This document shows, piece by piece, positions 7,718-16,137 of a stretch of 64,000 nucleotides of DNA. The notes below the pieces were generated by a model. That model saw nothing but the letters and a program-made list of their open reading frames with translations, searched no databases and was not told where the DNA came from. Made by a program: the position numbers and the translations under genes. Numbering within the stretch: position 1 is the first letter of the stretch; the number at the start of each line of letters is the position of its first letter. The DNA is from Flammeovirgaceae bacterium UBA2371 (GTDB lineage Bacteria; Bacteroidota; Bacteroidia; Cytophagales; Cyclobacteriaceae). The stretch spans positions 48,557 to 112,556 of the forward strand of contig DDTF01000039.1 in NCBI GenBank assembly GCA_002345965.1. Direction: 5' to 3'.

Positions 7718-8785
7718 CTAGCGGAATTTTGCCTTGTGGAAAGTGGCTCCAAGGATGATGGAAAGCCTGATACTGGTAACCATGTATATGTCTCTATCTG
7801 ACTTACTTCCGCGCATGTTGTCCCTAAACTCACTTCCATATCCAGCTTGTACCGTATAGGTTTGTCCATTGATAGCGCTGACATAGGTTTGAGGATTACT
7901 TGGTGGACCAAGTTCATTGGTTCTGTATGACATTGCCCTTGCCAATTCATCATTTCCAAACACACCCAAATCAACATAGTTCTGGCTCACATCGTCAAGG
8001 TAATCGGTAAACGTATATCGAAACGCAATGTCTGCCGATAAGTCCATTACCTCGTTAAGCCTAAAACGAGCTCCAACTCCAAATGGTATAGCTACTTGAA
8101 AAGAACTGTATGGTTTTATTCCAGCATTTACATCCGTATCTGAAAGCGTTGCATTTTGGCCTTCGGTACCTAACGGTCTAAGGTCCACCCATTGACCCGC
8201 CTGTGGCAATGGGTTTCCATTTAGGTCGGTGGCTGGTGCCTGTGCTTGTGGGTTGTGATGAAAAGCTGCTATGCCCAGAAAGGCGTATGGAGTCCAATTT
8301 ACTCTGCTTATGTAGGTTGATTGATTTTCAAAAAGATCAAGTATCGCAACAACTGATAGTTCTTTAATGCGATTGCGGAAAGACAAATTGCGTTGGTATC
8401 TATATATGCCGTTATTCAGATCGCCCGAATCTGCCGATTCTGCATCTGAGCCTTTCAAAGTGGCATACATAAACTCACCTTTAAGACTATATCTTGGACC
8501 AAAACGATGAGTAAATGATAGCCCTAATCCAGGTCTTGTAAATGATATATCTGTGCTTACCCTCTGAGGGCGTGGTGCCAAATCTCCGTAGTAATTAACT
8601 GCATTCAAGGAGAGCCCGACTGCATTGTACCTCTTCTCTTTGCCAAATGAGGATTTTTTTCCCCTGTAACTTGAGATGCGTTTGTTGTTCTTCTTAATTG
8701 ACTTTCTATTCAACTGCGCACTTGCCTCGGGCATCACACCCAACAAGAGCGAGCAAGAAAGCACTACCAACCATAATTTTCTCAT
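7718..8785 (-). CDS. DUF6089-family outer-membrane protein (long copy)
   Basis: A 355-residue secreted protein with a signal peptide cleaved near EASAQ, then a very basic stretch (NRKSIKKNNKRISSYRGKKS) before the barrel begins at about residue 55. Strands such as VGLSLNAVNYYGDLAP, LGLSFTHRFGPRYSLKGEF, WTPYAFLGIAAFHHNP and VAIPFGVGARFRLNEVMDLSADI follow the DUF6089 plan of the neighbouring 234-residue protein, including YLDD near the end. The basic N-terminal arm is absent from the shorter copy and could contact peptidoglycan or lipopolysaccharide; that is inference. It is separated by 35 bases from nadK. Confidence 0.82.
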   Translation of the reverse strand: MRKLWLVVLSCSLLLGVMPEASAQLNRKSIKKNNKRISSYRGKKSSFGKEKRYNAVGLSLNAVNYYGDLAPRPQRVSTDISFTRPGLGLSFTHRFGPRYSLKGEFMYATLKGSDAESADSGDLNNGIYRYQRNLSFRNRIKELSVVAILDLFENQSTYISRVNWTPYAFLGIAAFHHNPQAQAPATDLNGNPLPQAGQWVDLRPLGTEGQNATLSDTDVNAGIKPYSSFQVAIPFGVGARFRLNEVMDLSADIAFRYTFTDYLDDVSQNYVDLGVFGNDELARAMSYRTNELGPPSNPQTYVSAINGQTYTVQAGYGSEFRDNMRGSKSDRDIYMVTSIRLSIILGATFHKAKFR

Positions 8786-8820
8786 ACCAAAGAGAATTTG
8801 CCAATTACAAATCTATCAAA

Positions 8821-9696
8821 TTAATTTCTTATATCTAATCCCCAATTGAGCTTCTGACGCAGGGTTTTGAAGTAATGCTGACCGGGCATTTGGATCAAAT
8901 GCACCTTAAACTTGCTTTTTTTGATTTTCAGATTCACTGATCCATCAATAGCCTCCACCCGTGAATCAAGTGAAATCAAAAATTTCTTGCTCCTTCCCTC
9001 AATGTGAAAGGTAATTTTAGAATTGTCTGAAACAACAATGGGACGGGCAGTAAGATTATGTGGACTCACTGGCGTAATTACAAAACTTTCGGAACGAGGA
9101 TATAGTAGTGGTCCTCCACAGCTCAAAGAATATCCGGTTGACCCCGTTGGTGTAGAAACGATAATGCCGTCTGCCCAGTAGGAGTTTAGCAATTCATTGT
9201 CTACAAAAACATGAATATTGATCATAGAGGAGGTGTCCTTCTTGATGATTGTAAAATCATTGAGTGCGAAGTTGAGTCCATCAAAAAGTAGCTTGTCGGA
9301 TTCCAGGGAAAGTACTGTACGGGATTCGGTTTGAAAAGTCCCATTGAATAAATGTTCTATTGCCTTTTCAGTCTCATCCCTGCTGATAGTAGCTAAAAAT
9401 CCCATCCGACCAGTATTGATACCCATTATAGGAGTTTCATTCTTTCCTATGTAAGTGATAGAATCAAGCAATGTACCATCACCTCCTAATGAGATAAAGG
9501 CATCCAACCCTTTCAGGTTTTCACCTAGATCAAATGACTTGATCTTAAACTGAGAAAAGCGTGGTGATTTTAGGTGCTTCAAAAATTTTGATGAAACACG
9601 AAGGTCTGCCTTTCTTTCAGCCAAAAGCGCAAAGAAATTTTCAACGAATTTTATCTGCTGCCCTTTGACTTCCTTTCCGTGAATTCCAATTCGCAT
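8821..9696 (-). CDS. nadK: NAD kinase
   Basis: Phosphorylates NAD to NADP in the cytoplasm. The signature GGDGT is present in FISLGGDGTLL with D73 of the 291-residue form; NTGRMGFLA follows, and the NAD-binding segment reads DGIIVSTPTGSTGYSLS with GGPLLYP after it. Two starts are possible: TTG at 9711 and ATG at 9696. I chose the ATG because MRIGIHGKEVKG aligns with the normal NadK beginning, while the five extra residues add nothing recognisable. It stands between the CBS protein and the DUF6089 genes in the envelope operon, a phylum-wide arrangement. Confidence 0.95.
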   Translation of the reverse strand: MRIGIHGKEVKGQQIKFVENFFALLAERKADLRVSSKFLKHLKSPRFSQFKIKSFDLGENLKGLDAFISLGGDGTLLDSITYIGKNETPIMGINTGRMGFLATISRDETEKAIEHLFNGTFQTESRTVLSLESDKLLFDGLNFALNDFTIIKKDTSSMINIHVFVDNELLNSYWADGIIVSTPTGSTGYSLSCGGPLLYPRSESFVITPVSPHNLTARPIVVSDNSKITFHIEGRSKKFLISLDSRVEAIDGSVNLKIKKSKFKVHLIQMPGQHYFKTLRQKLNWGLDIRN

Positions 9697-9733
9697 AGGG
9701 TGAGGGGTCAAATAAAAAGTTCTTCTTTTTATT

Positions 9734-10399
9734 TTAGATGTTGAGGTAACGCATCAACATGTCGATCCTGTCTTTGTCCTCGAAGTCTTTCTTGTCCTCC
9801 TGATAGCGGCCAATTATTTTGTATTCGAAACGTTCTAACGTAGCAACGATGCGTGTCAGGTCCAGCTGATTGATTTTTAATGTCAATTTAATCTTTCGGT
9901 TGTCCAATGGATCTTCCACTACAATACTGCTTAGGATTTTTGCATTGTTTTCCTCAATCAACCGGCTTATTTCAGCTAATGAGTAGTCAATCAAGTCTAA
10001 TGAAATAATAAGTATACCTCCGGGAATTTGAACTGCTGCAGTTTGCGCAAAGGAGGTCATGATATCTTGCACAGTAATCACGCCTTCGTACTCTCCTGCT
10101 TCATTTATCACTGCTACCACTTGTATTTGATGATCGCCTGCGACTTTCAGAACATCATAAACATGAGATGCTTTGCCCACAAAACACGTTTTCCCTATTA
10201 GATCAAAATCGGTTAATTTTTTTTCAATGTCATTGGCTTCAAGAATAATTTCCTCAGAAATAAACCCGAGCAATCGGTTGTTTTCAATGACGGGTAAATG
10301 GTTACAGCGAAATTCTTCCATCCAAACAATTGCTTTGTGGGCATCGTCCGATGACTTGAGTGGAGGGATCATTAAGTTAATTATTTCAGCTGCTACCAT
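9734..10399 (-). CDS. CBS-domain protein
   Basis: A 221-residue cytoplasmic protein with two CBS motifs: the first at about residues 1-60 (IWMEEFRCNHLPVIENNRLLG, in part) and the second at about 70-130 (VVAVINEAGEYEGVITVQDI). The remaining part (130-221), with alternating strands such as KIKLTLKINQLDLTRIVATL, resembles an ACT-like fold. CBS pairs bind adenine nucleotides and act as sensors. Standing directly upstream of nadK in a conserved order, it may sense adenylate or NAD(P) state, but no target is known to me. Its ATG is one base after the hydrolase stop codon. Confidence 0.88.
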   Translation of the reverse strand: MVAAEIINLMIPPLKSSDDAHKAIVWMEEFRCNHLPVIENNRLLGFISEEIILEANDIEKKLTDFDLIGKTCFVGKASHVYDVLKVAGDHQIQVVAVINEAGEYEGVITVQDIMTSFAQTAAVQIPGGILIISLDLIDYSLAEISRLIEENNAKILSSIVVEDPLDNRKIKLTLKINQLDLTRIVATLERFEYKIIGRYQEDKKDFEDKDRIDMLMRYLNI

Positions 10400-10400
10400 G

Positions 10401-11153
10401 CTAGTCTGTTAAAAAGTCTTGAACAATTTCATTAAACTTTTTCGGGTGTTCCATCATAGGAGCATGACAGCATTTGTCTATGAACCTAAGTTCTGAATTG
10501 GGTATTAATTTATTGAATTCATGTGCTACCATCGGGGGAGTAATCGTATCGTTTAATCCCCAAACTAACAAAGTGGGAACCGTTAAGTTTGGTAAATCTG
10601 CAGCCAAATTATTGCGCTGGGCTGATTTAGCTATTGCCACAATACGCATGCATTTGGGTATGCTCTTGGTCGTTTCAAACACTTCGTCCACTAATTCCTT
10701 GGAAGCAACGTTTGGATCGTAAAAAGTATAGGCTACCCTTTCCCTGATATAATCATAGCTGCCCCTTCGTGGATAAGATCCTCCCATGGTATTTTCAAAC
10801 AGACCAGAGCTGCCTGTAAGCACAAGTTTATCCACTTTATCTTTATTGTGCAGTGTATAGAGTATCCCAACATGCCCGCCAAGTGAATTCCCCATCAAAA
10901 TCATGTTATCGAGTTTCATCACCTCCACAAATTCCTCAACAAATTTCCTCAGTCCTTCCAAACCTGCCTCTTTGATAGGCATTTCGTAAATGGGCAGCAT
11001 GGGGATAATCACCCTGAAGTGTGGAGAAAACCTTTTAATGACCTCTTCCCAATTGCTCAAAGCGCCAAATAGGCCATGCAGGAGCACTAGTGCCCTCCCC
11101 TGACCCTCATCAACGTATTTGAATCCACTCTTTTCTTTTACCACCAACGCCAT
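10401..11153 (-). CDS. Alpha/beta-fold hydrolase
   Basis: A 250-residue alpha/beta hydrolase with a complete catalytic set: the oxyanion segment LLHGLFGALSNW at about 24-35, the nucleophile elbow GNSLGG with the serine near residue 93, the acid in VWGLNDTITPP and the histidine in CCHAPMMEHP. No signal peptide, so cytoplasmic. The substrate cannot be told from the sequence; members are called esterases, lipases or haloperoxidase-like. It is a standard member of this Bacteroidota operon. Unusually for this genome an AGGAGA Shine-Dalgarno-like sequence lies a few bases before the ATG. Confidence 0.88.
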   Translation of the reverse strand: MALVVKEKSGFKYVDEGQGRALVLLHGLFGALSNWEEVIKRFSPHFRVIIPMLPIYEMPIKEAGLEGLRKFVEEFVEVMKLDNMILMGNSLGGHVGILYTLHNKDKVDKLVLTGSSGLFENTMGGSYPRRGSYDYIRERVAYTFYDPNVASKELVDEVFETTKSIPKCMRIVAIAKSAQRNNLAADLPNLTVPTLLVWGLNDTITPPMVAHEFNKLIPNSELRFIDKCCHAPMMEHPKKFNEIVQDFLTD

Positions 11154-11194
11154 TATCTCCTAATTTTTTATAAGTAAACAAAAAAAACTGAACC

Positions 11195-11701
11195 TTAGAA
11201 CTGCTTGAAAGTTTCTTTAAAAAAAGGAACAAAGTCTGAAACCCATCCTGCCAGCTCTGTAGCAAATAATGTGGCATATGGATACAAAAATGAATCACCA
11301 GTCCATTCTGGTCCAGGGCTTAATTTCAGAGAATCCAGAATCCAAAATACCACACTCATCATAAACAACCACTTAAAAACACCCAAAATGGCACCCATGG
11401 TTTCATCCACAGTTCCTAAAAAGGTTTTATCGATACTTGTTTTAATGAGTTTGCCCACAATATTGACAACCACCACAATAAGTATAAAGATAATCAGGAA
11501 AGATACGTAGGGTAAAACGGTAGTGTCTGCATTAAATTCCCGCTGCAACAACAGCATTCCTTCCCCCATTAACTTAAAGCCTCCGAATATTCCAAGTACA
11601 ATCGCAACCAGCGAAATGAGGCCCATCAAAAAGCCATTTTTATAACCACGGTATGCTCCAAAAAGTAAGATAACCGCGATAACGATGTCAAGCTTGTTCA
11701 A
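11195..11701 (-). CDS. CvpA-family inner-membrane protein
   Basis: The 168 residues form four hydrophobic helices: about 4-20, 25-45, 65-90 and 105-125. The N-terminal NKLDIVIAVILLFGAYRGYKNG and the LVAIVLGIFGGFKL helix match the CvpA/colicin V production family. In other bacteria CvpA affects envelope integrity and the purF region; its molecular function is unclear. The start codon is TTG and overlaps the stop codon of the upstream yqeY-like gene by four bases (TTGA), which implies translational coupling. Confidence 0.85.
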   Translation of the reverse strand: MNKLDIVIAVILLFGAYRGYKNGFLMGLISLVAIVLGIFGGFKLMGEGMLLLQREFNADTTVLPYVSFLIIFILIVVVVNIVGKLIKTSIDKTFLGTVDETMGAILGVFKWLFMMSVVFWILDSLKLSPGPEWTGDSFLYPYATLFATELAGWVSDFVPFFKETFKQF

Positions 11702-12150
11702 GAAACCAGCAGTTTTTTAACGATCTCAGAAATGATTTTACCATCAGCTTTGCCAGCCAGTGCCTTGGTGGCAACGCCCATAACCTTTCCCATGTCCTGT
11801 GGCCCGGTAGCACCCACCTGTTCCACGATTTTCTTTAGTTCGGTTGTTATCTCCTCGGCAGATAACTGTTTGGGCAGGTATCGGGAAATGATGTCCAACT
11901 CGAATTGTTCTTTTTTATAAAGATCTTCCCTGTTTTCCTTTTTAAATATTTCTGCGGATTCCTTTCTTTGCTTGGCAGCCTTCATCAGCAGTTTATCCTC
12001 CGCTTCTTTGTCGAGCTCTCCGGTTTTACCTTTTTCTGTTTCAGCCAGCAGAATCATTGACTTAATAGCTCTTAATGCTATCAGCTCTTCCTTCTGCTTG
12101 CCCAGCATGGCTGCTTTGATATCGTTATCGATTTGTTGTTTCAGGCTCAT
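11698..12150 (-). CDS. GatB/YqeY-domain protein
   Basis: The 150-residue product begins MSLKQQIDNDIKAAMLGKQK and contains YLPKQLSAEEITTEL and GKVMGVATKALAGKADG, the YqeY domain shared with the tail of the GatB subunit of tRNA amidotransferases. It may help tRNA handling but its role is not established. A longer reading from 12210 exists, but its first 20 residues are unlike the family, and the ATG at 12148-12150 gives the normal N-terminus. It is the first gene of the long leftward operon and is divergent from pdxJ. Confidence 0.88.
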   Translation of the reverse strand: MSLKQQIDNDIKAAMLGKQKEELIALRAIKSMILLAETEKGKTGELDKEAEDKLLMKAAKQRKESAEIFKKENREDLYKKEQFELDIISRYLPKQLSAEEITTELKKIVEQVGATGPQDMGKVMGVATKALAGKADGKIISEIVKKLLVS

Positions 12151-12215
12151 AAGCTTTTCAATTTCGTGTAAATTTATACCCGGATAGCATACATAAATAA
12201 TACAAAGCAAAATTC

Positions 12216-12929
12216 ATGACACGACTAAGCGTCAATATTAACAAAATTGCAACACTCAGAAACGCGAGGGGTGGAAATAATCCTAATGTAATAAAGGTAG
12301 CTCAGGACTGTGAGGCTTTTGGCGCTCAGGGCATCACCGTTCACCCACGACCAGATGAAAGACACATAAGGTATGATGACGTAATCGAACTGAGTAAAGT
12401 GGTGACCACCGAATTTAACATTGAAGGTTATCCGGACGAGCGATACCTACAGCTTATTGAAAAAGTAAAACCAGCCCAAGCCACCCTTGTTCCGGATCCC
12501 CCCAATGTGCTCACCTCCAATGCCGGATGGGATGCCATCGCTCATCGGGATTTTCTTAGAGAAGTTGTCGCCACGCTGAAAAAGTCTACGGGACGCGTTT
12601 CGTTATTTGTTGCTCCTTCTGTTAAAATGGTAGAGGCGGTAGCTGAAACGGGTGCCGATCGGATTGAGCTTTACACAGAGCCTTACGCTTCGGGCTTTCC
12701 CAAAAATAGAGACGAGGCCGTCAAAGATTATGTGGCTGCCGCGATGGCCGCGAAAGCGGCCGGCCTTGGTGTCAATGCCGGCCACGATCTTGACCTTAAT
12801 AACCTTCGATTTCTAAAAGCAAGTATTCCCTGGTTAGATGAAGTATCTATAGGACACGCACTCATCTGCGATGCCCTCTATTATGGTCTTGAGAATACTA
12901 TTCAACTTTATCTGCGCGAATTAAAATAG
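12216..12929 (+). CDS. pdxJ: Pyridoxine 5'-phosphate synthase
   Basis: Last step of the DXP-dependent vitamin B6 pathway: condenses 3-amino-2-oxopropyl phosphate with deoxyxylulose 5-phosphate. The 237-residue TIM barrel shows LSVNINKIATLRNARGGNNP at the N-terminus, ITVHPRPDERHI with the catalytic His/Arg region, the phosphate-binding GHDLDLNN near residue 190 and the C-terminal EVSIGHALICDALYYGL. The LRNARGGNNP version with proline/arginine-rich HPRPDER is the form seen in Bacteroidota. It is divergent from the yqeY operon over a 65-base gap and ends two bases from the convergent lipoprotein gene. Confidence 0.95.
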   Translation: MTRLSVNINKIATLRNARGGNNPNVIKVAQDCEAFGAQGITVHPRPDERHIRYDDVIELSKVVTTEFNIEGYPDERYLQLIEKVKPAQATLVPDPPNVLTSNAGWDAIAHRDFLREVVATLKKSTGRVSLFVAPSVKMVEAVAETGADRIELYTEPYASGFPKNRDEAVKDYVAAAMAAKAAGLGVNAGHDLDLNNLRFLKASIPWLDEVSIGHALICDALYYGLENTIQLYLRELK

Positions 12930-12931
12930 AT

Positions 12932-14665
12932 TTAATATCTCCAGCTTTTCAGATCCGCTCCTGCCGGTGCACTCTCAGAAATTCGCTTTAGAATTTTTGG
13001 AAGATACATCGTGTTGTAACGTAACCTTGAAATGTAATTTGGGTTTTCATGATCGCCATTCCAGCAATGCTCTGCCCTGTCACCATAATCTACTTCACCT
13101 TTATAAAATGGAGTATCTGTCTTCTTTAGAAACTCTTCCATTTGATAAACTGCATTATTCAGGTAGTAATTATCCATGTCTCCGCAATAAATATGGATTT
13201 TGCCCTGCAATTTTGGTCCAAGTGTTGCCCAGTCTCTCTCGAGTATATGCCTCAGGTCATAGTTCTCTTTCCAGTAAGCTGCCACAGATGGGTCTATGTC
13301 ACCTGTTTCCTTATCAAAGAGTCTTTTAGGATATCCATCTTCACCTTGTGGAGAATATACTGCTTCCCAAATATCCCATTGCTGCCCTGATCTTGTTTTA
13401 GTGCCCAAGGCCAGTTCATAATGATTGGCTTCAGCCATGGTGCTTTGTATCTGCCCCAAATAATCGCGATGAGCCGGACGTGGAAGTTTCTTAAAATCGC
13501 TATCGTAGTAGTAAGCGTTTTTGTCCTTATAAATATCCACCAGGCAAAATGACCTGAAGTCTATAGGATCCGGACATGCAGCAAAACATCCGTTGAAATC
13601 ATCCGGGTAAAACATTTGAACTGCCAGAGCTTCCCAGCCTCCTGTTGAACCTCCATAGGTAAATCTTGCCCATCCTTCACCAATCCCTCTGAATCTACTT
13701 TCTATTTCAGGAACCAATTCTTTCATAATCGCATCACCATATGGGCCCATGCTGGCAGAATTAACTGCGTACGAGTCGTCATAGTAGGGGGTAGCATGTT
13801 GAATCTCTATGACTATAAATCGGGGAAAATTTTTACTGATCCATTGCTTATAGAAATTGTATGCCTCCTGCTGTTCAATTTTTTTGTAACCATAAATACC
13901 AAATCGTGCGCTATAGTCTGTAGTATCCATGTTTGGATCTGGTGGTTCGGTGCGGAATCCGCCAAAATCACTTGGGAAGTGTCCATGATAAATCATCAAA
14001 GGGTACTTGGCATTGGGATGTTCCTCAAAACCTTCTGGCAGCAAGACGTGTGCGCCAAGCGTCATAGGCCTGCCCCAAAACTCCGATAACATTTTACTCT
14101 CAATTTCTATGTGCTTGATGTATTTGGTGTCTTCTGGTTTTTTAATTGGTGGAATTTTCTGATCCATTTTGATGGAAATGGTTTTTCCTTTAGCGGGGTC
14201 CAATTCAAGTTTAACTGGCTGACTGTAAAAATTGCCTGGTTTTCGATTCCACTGCTGGCCTTCTCCCTGGTCTGGGGGAAGTTTAACCGTATGACCTGTT
14301 TTTAATTTAAAAGTCTCATAACGATTAATCAATGCCTGTGCATAGTAGGTTCCAGCAGGTATATCAGCAATACTCCTAAATGGAAAACCAAAGGCGTCTT
14401 CATCTATAATGATTTCCTGACCGGGTTGCATGCCCTCTACATCCACTCCAAAAACAAGTTGGGCTTTAAGCCCATCATTGATCTGAAATCTAGGTTCACT
14501 TGCATCATTGTTTGAAAGCATAATCAGAAGCCGCCCGTCTTGAGCCTGATCCGACATCTCCTGGGTAAATGATATAGAAAACTTAAGGTTGGACCGTTGG
14601 CTTGCTGGTGTACATTGCCAAAGGGTAATTGCCAATAGGATAAATAGGACGTTTAGTGATTTCAT
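12932..14665 (-). CDS. Esterase-like lipoprotein (putative alpha/beta hydrolase)
   Basis: A 577-residue protein with a lipoprotein signal (LLAITLWQC, cysteine near residue 18). The N-terminal ~190 residues are beta-rich and unlike an enzyme. From about 190 an alpha/beta hydrolase of the putative-esterase (Esterase D) type follows: PLMIYHGHFPSDFGGF resembles the oxyanion segment and YGGSTGGWEALAVQMF is the nucleophile elbow with S340. The end contains HIYCGDMDNYYLN and RAEHCWNGDHENP, likely supplying acid and histidine. The substrate is unknown; acyl groups on polysaccharide or a peptide are possible. The gene has its own promoter region, shared with the divergent response regulator. Confidence 0.78.
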   Translation of the reverse strand: MKSLNVLFILLAITLWQCTPASQRSNLKFSISFTQEMSDQAQDGRLLIMLSNNDASEPRFQINDGLKAQLVFGVDVEGMQPGQEIIIDEDAFGFPFRSIADIPAGTYYAQALINRYETFKLKTGHTVKLPPDQGEGQQWNRKPGNFYSQPVKLELDPAKGKTISIKMDQKIPPIKKPEDTKYIKHIEIESKMLSEFWGRPMTLGAHVLLPEGFEEHPNAKYPLMIYHGHFPSDFGGFRTEPPDPNMDTTDYSARFGIYGYKKIEQQEAYNFYKQWISKNFPRFIVIEIQHATPYYDDSYAVNSASMGPYGDAIMKELVPEIESRFRGIGEGWARFTYGGSTGGWEALAVQMFYPDDFNGCFAACPDPIDFRSFCLVDIYKDKNAYYYDSDFKKLPRPAHRDYLGQIQSTMAEANHYELALGTKTRSGQQWDIWEAVYSPQGEDGYPKRLFDKETGDIDPSVAAYWKENYDLRHILERDWATLGPKLQGKIHIYCGDMDNYYLNNAVYQMEEFLKKTDTPFYKGEVDYGDRAEHCWNGDHENPNYISRLRYNTMYLPKILKRISESAPAGADLKSWRY

Positions 14666-14850
14666 CTAAAATTTTGGGTTAGGTTCAGGAATATAGAGGG
14701 AAAGCCCATTGAATCCAAAAGGGTTTCCGATAAACGGCATATGGAGGGGAAGAAGCCAAAGATTGTTAAAAATGATTCATTATGATTAATTTTAGTGGCT
14801 GGGAATAGATCAAACGTTATTATATTGCACATCCCAAATAAAAAGGAGGC

Positions 14851-15231
14851 ATGAGAATTTTTTTGATAGAGGATGATGAGATTTATGCTGAATTTGTCAA
14901 AAAGGCATTGAGTCAGAATTCCGAGTATCAGATCAATACGTTTACAACTGCTGAGGAAGCGCTAAAGGCAGTCAACGGAAAGTTGCCTGAGGTGCTTATT
15001 ATTGACTATAAACTGCCGGGGATGAGTGGAATTGATCTTTATGAGAAGATAAAGAATCAAATAGGTGAGGACAATAAAGTAATCATGCTAAGTGCCCTGG
15101 ATGACGGGAATATGGTCCTGAGTTTCATTCAAAAAGGTGTACGCGATTATGTTATCAAAGACGAAAACGTAATTGAGTCGCTGGAAGCCATCCTGGGAGG
15201 TAAAGAGGACGATTACTATTTGTTTGACTGA
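14851..15231 (+). CDS. Single-domain response regulator (CheY-like receiver)
   Basis: The 126 residues form one receiver domain with no output domain. The acidic pair D8/D9, phospho-acceptor D52 in LIIDYKLPGMSG, S81 in MLSAL and K103 in YVIKDE are all in place, so it should accept a phosphoryl group. The C-terminal tail EDDYYLFD is acidic. An AAGGAGG sequence at 14843-14849 ends only one base before the ATG, too close for ordinary Shine-Dalgarno use. The gene runs into the tail of a convergent histidine kinase (16-base overlap), its probable partner. Confidence 0.92.
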   Translation: MRIFLIEDDEIYAEFVKKALSQNSEYQINTFTTAEEALKAVNGKLPEVLIIDYKLPGMSGIDLYEKIKNQIGEDNKVIMLSALDDGNMVLSFIQKGVRDYVIKDENVIESLEAILGGKEDDYYLFD

Positions 15232-16085
15232 GACTCCCTTTTCAAACTTACAATAAACCTGGCCCCCTCGCCCAGCTTACTTTCACACCTGATCGTACCT
15301 CCCATTTTTTCTATCAGCGTTTTTACAATTGAAAGTCCCAGCCCAGTAGAGCTTTCGCCCCCCGTAGGTTTCGCACTCAGTTTTTGGTATTTAATGTAGA
15401 GTTTTTTTTGGTCCTCCTCACTGATGCCGGGGCCTTCATCCTTAATCCCCAACAGCACTTCATTTGATTTTGCTTCTATTGAAACTACTACTTTCTTATT
15501 GGGTTGTGAAAACTTAATTGCATTGGAAAGCAAGTTGTCCAATATACGGTTGAGATAAAGTCGATCTGCCTCCACCACAACATGACTAGGGCCTTGAAAC
15601 AGCACATCTATGTTTTTTCTTTCGGCTACCGTCTTATAATTTTTGACAAAAGAAGATACAAAAGATTCAAGCTCAATTGGCTCCAAAGTAATGTCTAGTA
15701 TCCTTTCTTCTATTTTTCTGCTATCCAAAAGATTGCGAACCATATTCAAACCATCCACCGCTATTTGATGGATTTTACCCATGTACTCCTTCTGTTCCAG
15801 CGTCAAATTTTGTGATGTCATGCTCATCAACTGCATCAAAGCAAAAATGCGATTGAATGGACCTTTAAGGTCATGAGAAACCACACCAATTATTTGTTGC
15901 TTTTCAATGTTCAAATCGTGCAGTTGCTGATTCTGTCTGGCCAGTGCTTCATTCTGCTTTTGAATTTCAATACTTTGACGCGTTATGATTGCATTCTGTC
16001 TCTTTAAAATATAATAGGCCCTTACTTGTAGAATAATTACAAGTAGTAATAAAGACGCAAAGAAAAATGCTCCTAAAACAACCAT
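15216..16085 (-). CDS. Membrane-anchored sensor histidine kinase without a sensor domain
   Basis: A 289-residue HisKA/HATPase_c kinase. One membrane helix spans about residues 3-20 with almost nothing outside it, followed by a Gln-rich coiled coil (about 28-62). H71 in VVSHDLKGPFNRI is the phosphorylation site; then come the N box (LDNLLSNAIKFS), the G1 box (GIKDEGPGIS) and the G2 box (TGLGLSIVKTLIEKMGG). The catalytic core is complete, but there is no PAS, HAMP or periplasmic domain, so the signal must come through the membrane, the coiled coil or a partner. It is convergent with the receiver gene at 14851. Confidence 0.92.
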   Translation of the reverse strand: MVVLGAFFFASLLLLVIILQVRAYYILKRQNAIITRQSIEIQKQNEALARQNQQLHDLNIEKQQIIGVVSHDLKGPFNRIFALMQLMSMTSQNLTLEQKEYMGKIHQIAVDGLNMVRNLLDSRKIEERILDITLEPIELESFVSSFVKNYKTVAERKNIDVLFQGPSHVVVEADRLYLNRILDNLLSNAIKFSQPNKKVVVSIEAKSNEVLLGIKDEGPGISEEDQKKLYIKYQKLSAKPTGGESSTGLGLSIVKTLIEKMGGTIRCESKLGEGARFIVSLKRESQSNK

Positions 16086-16137
16086 TCATTTAAATCGTTT
16101 GAAATTAGTAATGATTGTTATGTAAAAAAACTACTTG

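Noticed and set aside
9697..9711. Longer nadK start at a TTG
   Set aside because: The ATG at 9696 gives the normal family N-terminus; the extra five residues have no support.
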